In this document: positions 57,501-64,000 of the stretch, one piece after another | Position numbering within the stretch: position 1 is the stretch's first letter | Layout: every line of letters begins with the position of its first letter | Assembly: GCA_025201345.1 (NCBI GenBank) | Contig: JAIXMG010000009.1 | Location: 248,001 to 312,000, forward strand | DNA: 64,000 nt | Direction of reading: 5' to 3' | Source: Thamnidium elegans | Taxonomy: Eukaryota; Mucoromycota; Mucoromycetes; Mucorales; Mucoraceae | Translations under genes and position numbers: made by a program | Notes under the pieces: generated by a model | Told to the model about the DNA's origin: nothing | Seen by the model: only the letters and a program-made list of their open reading frames with translations | Database searches by the model: none

Positions 57501-60500
57501 AAAAAGGGAAAGATAATGTCTGCCCTAATTCTCATTAAATGTAAACATTACCTTAATGTTTTTTTTTCTTCCTTTTAATAATCTATCCGCAACATTCTTA
57601 ATAAAAACTTACTGTTATTTTTACAGTAAAATATAATATGTTTGGCTTATTTGGTTTAACATTTGGCATAATACTTGACAGTTATAATTATGCAATGTGT
57701 TCATGTAAATGAGGTGCTGGATCTTCTCATTATATTATCTTTTATTTAATAAAAAATTATAAAGTGTACTTCTCTCAGGTACGACTTTATAGTTTATATT
57801 CTTTTAATTATCTTTTTGTTATTATACTCTGTAATTGACAGTTGCATTTTCTTTGTACTACAACGACCCCTATTTTAAAGCTCAAACAAATGCAAATACA
57901 ATTCCTTTTACATCTTTCTTTTATATCTTTCTTTCTTTTACTTTCCTTTTCTTTTCTTAATCTCATCCGCCAATTGCAACATGTATTTTTATTTTATTTA
58001 GTATTTTGTTTTTTCTTTTGACATTGAGCATGTAGCAACGAAATGTGTCATATTATCCAAGTCAGTTATAAAAACGTAATAACAATAAATCACTCCAAAG
58101 GGACAAGAGCAAAATAATTGAAAGAAGAGAGCAATTGTGGCGTGATAATTATTGCGGTATTGCAGCTTAAAAAATTGCTCACATAAGAAATCACTGCTAA
58201 TTTTACCAGCTATAACAAATAATGGTTCTTAATTTATTAAAAAACAGAAAAAGCTTTTTGAACCCAAGGTGTATAATACAGAATAGTTGTTTTAAATATA
58301 TCTTTGATAAAAAAAAATTAAAAACGTACTTTTTTGTTTTTTTTTTCGTTTTTCATTTTTGGGGGTCAACCCCTTTTGTTTTTCGGCCAAAAATCACGGA
58401 TGTTTTGTGATTTCTCTGGATCCACTTTGGCTTTTGTTATGCGCAAATTGTTGACAATAAAGTGCTTTTTTATACACTTCTAATCCATCTTAATTTATAT
58501 TTCTAATGCAAAAAATGAAAGAGTGATCACTGTTTAAAAATTACTTTTTTTTGGGCAAAAAAAACCTTACTTTTTTTTTTATCACGTGCGCTCACCTATT
58601 TGCTTTATTTTCGTGATTACATCGAATTCAGTTTGCTACTACTATTATTAAATATAACAAAGATTAAAGATCTTTAAAAGTTCATTTTTATTCATTTAGA
58701 AGTAAAAGTGCTACACCCAAAACTGAGAGAGTAAATACGCTTTTAATAAAACGCCAGCTTAATGCCCGCTTAGCTAAAGCGTCAAGTAAAAAAAAGGCCT
58801 TTAAACAGTAATTACTCGTTCATTATCTTTAGTAATAATGTGATTTTAAATGCATTAGAAGCGCCTGAAAGAGTATACTATCACTGTTATTTTTTTCTAT
58901 AAAGATACATAAATTTGATCCGGAGTAATCGCTAATAATCTGCGAAAAAAATCCTATCACTTTAATAATTATATAGAAAGCGTTGTCTTTTTCGCGCCAG
59001 TTAACGTTAGTCGACGCTTAAAGTCCGTACAAACAGTCTCGCAGTGTTTGAGAAGTCGAACAGTCACTCATTTTTTTCTTCACAACTAAAAAAGGTAACT
59101 GGCCAGATATTTATTAAACTCAGTTTTTTTTTTTTTGGCCTACAGCGGTTTCTAGCACTACCATTAGCTACGTTACAGACGTCCTAGCATTATGATTGGC
59201 CAAAACATCTCTCTACTGCCTTAAGAATTTCAGAAAATAATTTTAGAGGTCTTCTTTCTAAAACCAAAACGACAATGACTTCCTTTAAAAGTGCGACACA
59301 TGTAGTCTTTTTTTTTACGATGATATATCTTTTAATATGTAGAATATGTAGGTTTTTTTTTCATTTTAATTAATTAGATAGTTTTCTTTTAGAAAAGAGA
59401 GAATAAAGTAAATCTCCATCGTGTGTCCACACTTGGTAACCCTCTTATTGCCGGATCCAAGCTCTAGCTAAAAACGATGTTAAGGAAAATATTTAGTTGC
59501 GAAACTTTGAAACCGAGTTCTATGATTTAAAACACCTTATGAAGTTGTGGTTTTGTTTTCTATTTTTTTTTTTCATTTTAATTATTTTTTATAATCTTGT
59601 TTAAAATTAAAATAGTTTAATATACAGACTTTAAACTATTTCAGTTCTTGATAGCTTTATTTGTTATACTGAATACAAAGGGTTTTTCTTATATTTGACC
59701 TAAGCCACTAAAAGGCGTAAGTAAATTTTTTTTTAAGAATAATGTAATGGATATTGAAAGAGTACATTGAAAGATTCAATATTTACATAAAGCTGTGGTA
59801 AGATGAAATAATTTTTTTTTACTGTTTTTGGATTGTTGTATTTTTTTTTTCAGGTGATCAAAAGGATTTTCTGTCTGAATTGAACCATCCTGGCACCTGT
59901 TTTATTTTAAATTGCGACTTTGCATGCTTATTTTTAATGAACGAGGCATTTCCCCAAAGTGTCGAGGCACACCTAAAGCATTCATTAGAACGATTATAAG
60001 TAAAACAATTGAGCTCCTGAGATTCCATAATGTCTCCCCCTTTTACCACCACAATTATGATTTCTTTGTTGTTGCTGTCTCGACTACCTATAGAGTATCC
60101 TACTTATTTGAGATGGCAACATTGTTCTTTATAAACAAAGTTCCTTTTTTAAAAAACCAGAAACTATCAACTGACAAAAAAGAAAACACGTCTTACGAGT
60201 CAAAATTATCATCTCTAAAAAATTCTAGATTGACATTTATGGTCTTTTAAAGATATTATATCGGCTCCATTTTTTTTATAGTAGAGCCTTTAAGGATATA
60301 TATGTATATATAAATACAGGGCGATTCAAGTATTTAAGACAAAGGATATCATCATTGTTACAGAGGAGTCAAACTCCCTTTCGAAAAAAAAAGGATTGTT
60401 TTTTCTTTATTACTATGGGGTGAAGTTGTCCCATAAAGTACCTAATAGTACATATAAAAATAAGATACACTAAAAAAAATTATCAAAGCATAAAGCTCCT

Positions 60501-60944
60501 TGATACAAAAGGGGGTGGGTTTTAAAGAAACCCTTAAAAGGGAAACCATTTACGGATAACGCTTTATACTTACACCGAAAGCCAGTGATACAAAATGAAT
60601 ACAAAGTACCTGTCCTCCTTATTTACCCGAGTTAACAATTAGTCAGTTCATCTTTTTCTTTCTTTTTGTGAAATAAGTAGCCGATAAAAGTATCCGTTTA
60701 CCGAATATAGTCTTAGCTTGTAATACTATACGCTAATAGATGTAGATACAGCTCATATGAACAGTTTATATTCGTCAATTAGACTAAAAGAAACAGTGAG
60801 AAAAAGAGGCTATTTTTTTTATTTGTTATTTATTTACAGAACGTTTACATGAAAAAAAAATTGAAAAAAAGTGAGGGATGGGGGGAGGAAAATGACTTTG
60901 GAGAGGTATTATAATTGCAGCGTGCGTATAGAGATGTGGGGATA
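57501..60944. other. AT-rich noncoding stretch with weak coding fragments
   Basis: No complete gene. After an AG at about 58699, 58701-58811 reads SKSATPKTERVNTLLIKRQL and ends in a basic tail before TAA, like a terminal exon of a lost gene. Frames at 59912-60250 on the plus strand and 60052-59858 on the minus strand overlap each other and have no recognisable motif. Elsewhere only A/T tracts are seen. Confidence 0.4.
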
Positions 60945-63655
60945 TTAATTATTTTTGGTACGTCTTGCAGAAGGGGCATAACGAGAACCAGATGCACTAT
61001 TAATACTATTGGTTATGGAAGGAGATGAAGACATGTGTCTTTTGCTTTTTAATCGACTGTTAGAACCAACACTTTGATTATCGCTTTGAGCGTATTGATG
61101 TTGTTGATAACGTGATCGATTACTGTAATTACTTGTACTAGTTGACATTTGTTGCGGTGTTGGCGATGCCATTAATCTAGGATCCATCATCATGACTGGT
61201 TGTGCCATTAATCGAGGATCCATCATTGGCATCATTCTTGGATCTACCATAGGCATCATCATAGGTACCATGCCATTAGCATATTGCTGTTGCATATACT
61301 ATAATATACTGTTAGCCTATCATGTATAGTATATTTACTAAGTTAACTTACCTGTTGCATCATGATTTGCTGTTGTCTTTGCTCCATCATAATACGCTCA
61401 CGCATTAATAACTGTTCATCCATCATGGCACGATTATGATGCATATTTTGAGTTTTATTTTCTCGTTCCTTTTCAGAAATGACACCTAACAGACCAGTAC
61501 GAGGAGTTGCTTTTTTGGTAGGTGTTTGTACAAGTGGTTGACCAGTAGCTCTTAAATTTTTTTCCAAAGTTTTCGTAGAGATACGATCATGATGGGCTTG
61601 CTCTAATAGACTATTTTGAGTATAGAATTTGTCTACTGAGGCAATGGGTATATCATCATCATCTTCGTCTGTCATCATGTCGTCATTGGCTACACTGGAA
61701 GCGTATTGTGGCTGTTGAACAGAGTCACGATGGCTAAAATAATTTGAATTATTATCACTCATCATACGAGGATCAACAGAAGAAGTTTCCCAATGATTGT
61801 TGTTGTGGTTGTTCAAGTATTCGCCTGTAACAATAGTACCAGTTGAACCATACATGGGCCAGTGCGGTGTAATATTTGATTTTTGAGCGGAATAAAATGG
61901 CTTCTTTTGATTGGGTTTAATTGATGGTTTAGAAGATGATGATGAAGAAGAAACTTCAGAACTAGATTTAGAAGCATTTGGTGTAATAGGTTTCATAAAT
62001 GAAGAAACAGTTGATCTCTTTTTTTCCATTGGTAATTTAAATAAAGATTCGTCACTATCACTGTTACTTTGGTCTTCTTCTTCTTCGTCATCGTCATCAC
62101 TTACATCACTAGCACAAGTGACAGTTCTTAAATGAGTAGGTTGAGTAGGTTGAGTAGGTGGATTGGATACCAATGATTTGCTGGTAGAAGATCTACGGTC
62201 TTCTTCGATGGGAATAATTCTAGGTCCGTGCAAAAGCTTATCTAATAAAATATTTGAAAATTCTTTCTTGTTTGCTAATAAAGACGATTTAGCATCAACC
62301 CAATTGACTTCTTGTGGTTCCAAAAATAAGCGAGAAGAATCTAGATTTTCAGCGAAATTTAAAGAAAGTTGATTATTGATATCATCTAATAAATTAGAAG
62401 GTTTTCCATATAATTTAAAGGCGTTAAAAGTAGCGAATAACCATTGAACTAAATCATTTGTATTTGAAGTCATTAATAGAGCACTAGAAGAATCACTAAT
62501 AAGTTGTTGATTTTTGTATAAACTTCCTTCTAATTTAAATATGGTAGCCATATTAATTAATTTTGGTGATTCTGGATATACTGTGTAAGCTTGTACCACG
62601 TTCTTCAATGTCATTACAGGATGCTTTGATTTTTTGGACTCAAAAAACAAGACTTGCCCATTGGTTTGAATCAACTTTTTACTAAATAATTTCTTTTCTA
62701 TTCTGGTATTGGATACAACCGACCAAAACTTTTTCCATCCAGTTGAACCAGGAAATCGAACCTGCACAAAGCCTTCCATTTTTAGTAATTGTTGGTTATT
62801 TAAAATTGAATTGAATTGCGGTCTTGTAATAAAAGCTCTTGTATAGATCTCTTGCAAATGAGAACATTCAAAACACGAAAGTCGAATAGCAATAATCCAT
62901 TTAGCTAAATTATCTACATCACTTGCTTGTAAAATAAATCGATTAGCGCCAGCGGAATTTAAAGAAAATAAATTGGTTCTAGTTTCAACAGTTAAACAGT
63001 TTTCAATTTTTACTGTAGAATCAGTTATATTAATATATTGTGGGTAAACTTCTTTTAAGTTGGTTGCTGAGTTATCCCATAATGTTAATACTGGTCCACA
63101 TAATTCAACATACCAAGGACTCCATTTTTTTGTTTCACATTGAGTACCATTCGAATTTAAATCATTTCTCTTTTGTAAATAGCCTTCCATATAAACTTTT
63201 TCTGTATAGCTTGTTATTAAATCATCTACTTTTTTAAACTCGCTAGGTGGGAATAACATTGTATCTGAATTTGACTTTTGTGGTTTAACAAATCGGCTAG
63301 GTCTCTTTTGTGAGGTATTGGTTTGAACATAATTTCTTATCGACACTGGTCTTTTTAATTCGGTTGTTGCCATGGTAACCATTTCTTCAGGCTCTTCAGT
63401 ATATTCTATTGGTTCTCTATTATTATTATTACTGTCGTCATGGTCTCTATAATCGTCGTCATGGGAACTAGTATGCCAATCAGGTTGGTTTAACCCATAC
63501 TTTTCCAAGTACAGTAATCGAGAACGTCTACGGGTTGCCATTGAAACCTTTCTTCTGGTTGGTTTGGTTTTTGGTTTCCTTCCTGTTGTTGAGACACTTG
63601 CGTTATCTGAATCTACTTCCATATTGTCATTGTCTAAATAACGACGACCTGACAT
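60945..63655 (-). CDS. Tandem PH-domain protein of the Caf120/Skg3 type
   Basis: Two exons (63655-61352 and 61298-60945) join in phase 0 to 885 residues. The first 130 residues are basic and acidic low-complexity sequence. A first PH-like domain includes EKVYMEGYLQKRNDL, KWSPWYVELCGPVLTLWDNS and ANRFILQASDVDNLAKWIIA. A second starts KMEGFVQVRFPGSTGWKKFW and includes VLFFESKKSKHPVMTLKNVV, with AYTVYPESPKLINMATIFKL. The middle is Ser/Asp rich. The C-terminus has a Met-rich repeat (VDPRMMPMMDPRLMAQPVMM) and Gln runs. This matches yeast Caf120/Skg3, which associate with Ccr4-Not and the bud neck or cell cortex. Function in this fungus is inferred only from the family. Confidence 0.8.
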
Positions 63656-64000
63656 TGAAGAAGTAAAAAGAAAAAGAAAAAAGGTATATAATATTTATAT
63701 TTTAATAAAAAGGGAAGAAGAAGAAAAAAAAAGATTTTTTAAAAAAAAAAAAGTATTTTTAAAAATATTAAGTCAGGTGAGTCAGTGAAAAAGAAATAAG
63801 GAGAAAGAAATAATATTGGTCTATTCCGAACATTTTAAATAATAATAACAAAAAGTCATTCTGTTGTCATTACAATTTTTTTGGGTAATGTTTTTTTTTA
63901 CACAAAAATATATTCAATTGATAGTTTTTTTTAGTCTTTTGCACCATGTTACAAAGAAGCAAAGAAAAAAACATGAGTTTGAAATAAGACATGTGATTTT
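63656..64000. promoter_or_regulatory. Upstream region of the Caf120-like gene
   Basis: A purine-rich leader lies directly before the start codon (63657-63800 on the plus strand, pyrimidine-rich in the direction of the gene). No other gene is visible before the window ends. Confidence 0.4.

Larger units (their letters stand above)
55521..59047. repeat. Inverted pair of about 70-base related sequences, 3.5 kb apart
   Basis: 55521-55592 (beginning ACACTGCGAGACTG, with GGCGCG later) and the reverse complement of 58981-59047 align along nearly their whole length with scattered changes and small gaps. They could be the degenerate terminal inverted repeats of one old DNA transposon or two opposed copies of a short element. 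No transposase is visible between them, and no clear target duplication flanks them. Confidence 0.55.
56812..59116 (+). repeat. Dispersed 39-base direct repeat
   Basis: 56812-56850 and 59078-59116 both read CTTCACAACTA, then A-rich bases, GGTAACTGGCCAGATATTTA and TTA/CTA, differing at only two or three positions. One copy lies just upstream of the fold-back element, the other just outside the right inverted repeat. Confidence 0.75.

Noticed and set aside
59858..60250. Opposed open frames in the 60-kb region
   Set aside because: They overlap in antisense, lack motifs, and show no splice or promoter support.

Overview
This window is nuclear DNA from a filamentous fungus, most likely a Mucoromycota (Mucorales-type) mould. 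The evidence is very AT-rich DNA with long A and T homopolymers, compact genes with many short GT-AG introns, a typical fungal housekeeping gene set, and relics of elements common in Mucorales: a Fanzor (TnpB-like) gene, a PIF/Harbinger transposon, a FAR1-domain fragment and a degenerate C2H2 array. The genus cannot be fixed from the sequence alone. TGA is used as a normal stop by at least one host gene (ending at 761). Gene spans below run from start codon to stop codon; exon limits were read by eye and phase-checked where stated.

Layout. 1-5.2 kb: the end of a membrane-protein gene, a mucin-like single-pass surface protein, the tRNA Um44 methyltransferase TRM44, and a small secreted protein. 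5.2-9.1 kb: gene-poor sequence with one tRNA-Lys(CTT) and decayed, retroelement-like DNA. 9.1-18.9 kb: a CREG-like protein, a Fanzor relic, a folliculin/Lst7-type longin protein, a FAR1-like transposon fragment, the PROPPIN Atg18, prefoldin subunit 2 and the copper chaperone CCS1. 18.9-22.4 kb: a proteinase-B-inhibitor-like I9 protein and a Harbinger transposon disabled by two TGA codons. 22.4-51.2 kb is the dense housekeeping core: mitochondrial RNase II-type exonuclease (DSS1/CYT-4), HEM13, a WD40 protein, KAE1, HSP10, SSF1/PPAN, RidA, a Lam/GRAMD1-type sterol transporter, a PAK kinase, a secreted S41 protease, ELP6, a small unknown gene, histone H3, aspartokinase HOM3 and PUS1. 51.2-60.9 kb: a broken zinc-finger array, then about 8 kb of repeat-rich DNA with a fold-back MITE, tandem repeats and an inverted repeat pair. 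60.9-63.7 kb: a tandem-PH protein of the Caf120/Skg3 type.

Four genes act on tRNA: TRM44 (Um44), KAE1 (t6A37), ELP6 (wobble-uridine side chains) and PUS1 (pseudouridine). Atg18, the folliculin-like protein, the Lam protein and CREG touch membrane traffic, nutrient signalling and the vacuole. The most interesting non-host content is the internally deleted Fanzor relic beside a shortened folliculin gene, and the almost intact Harbinger element whose two stops both look like CGA-to-TGA changes.
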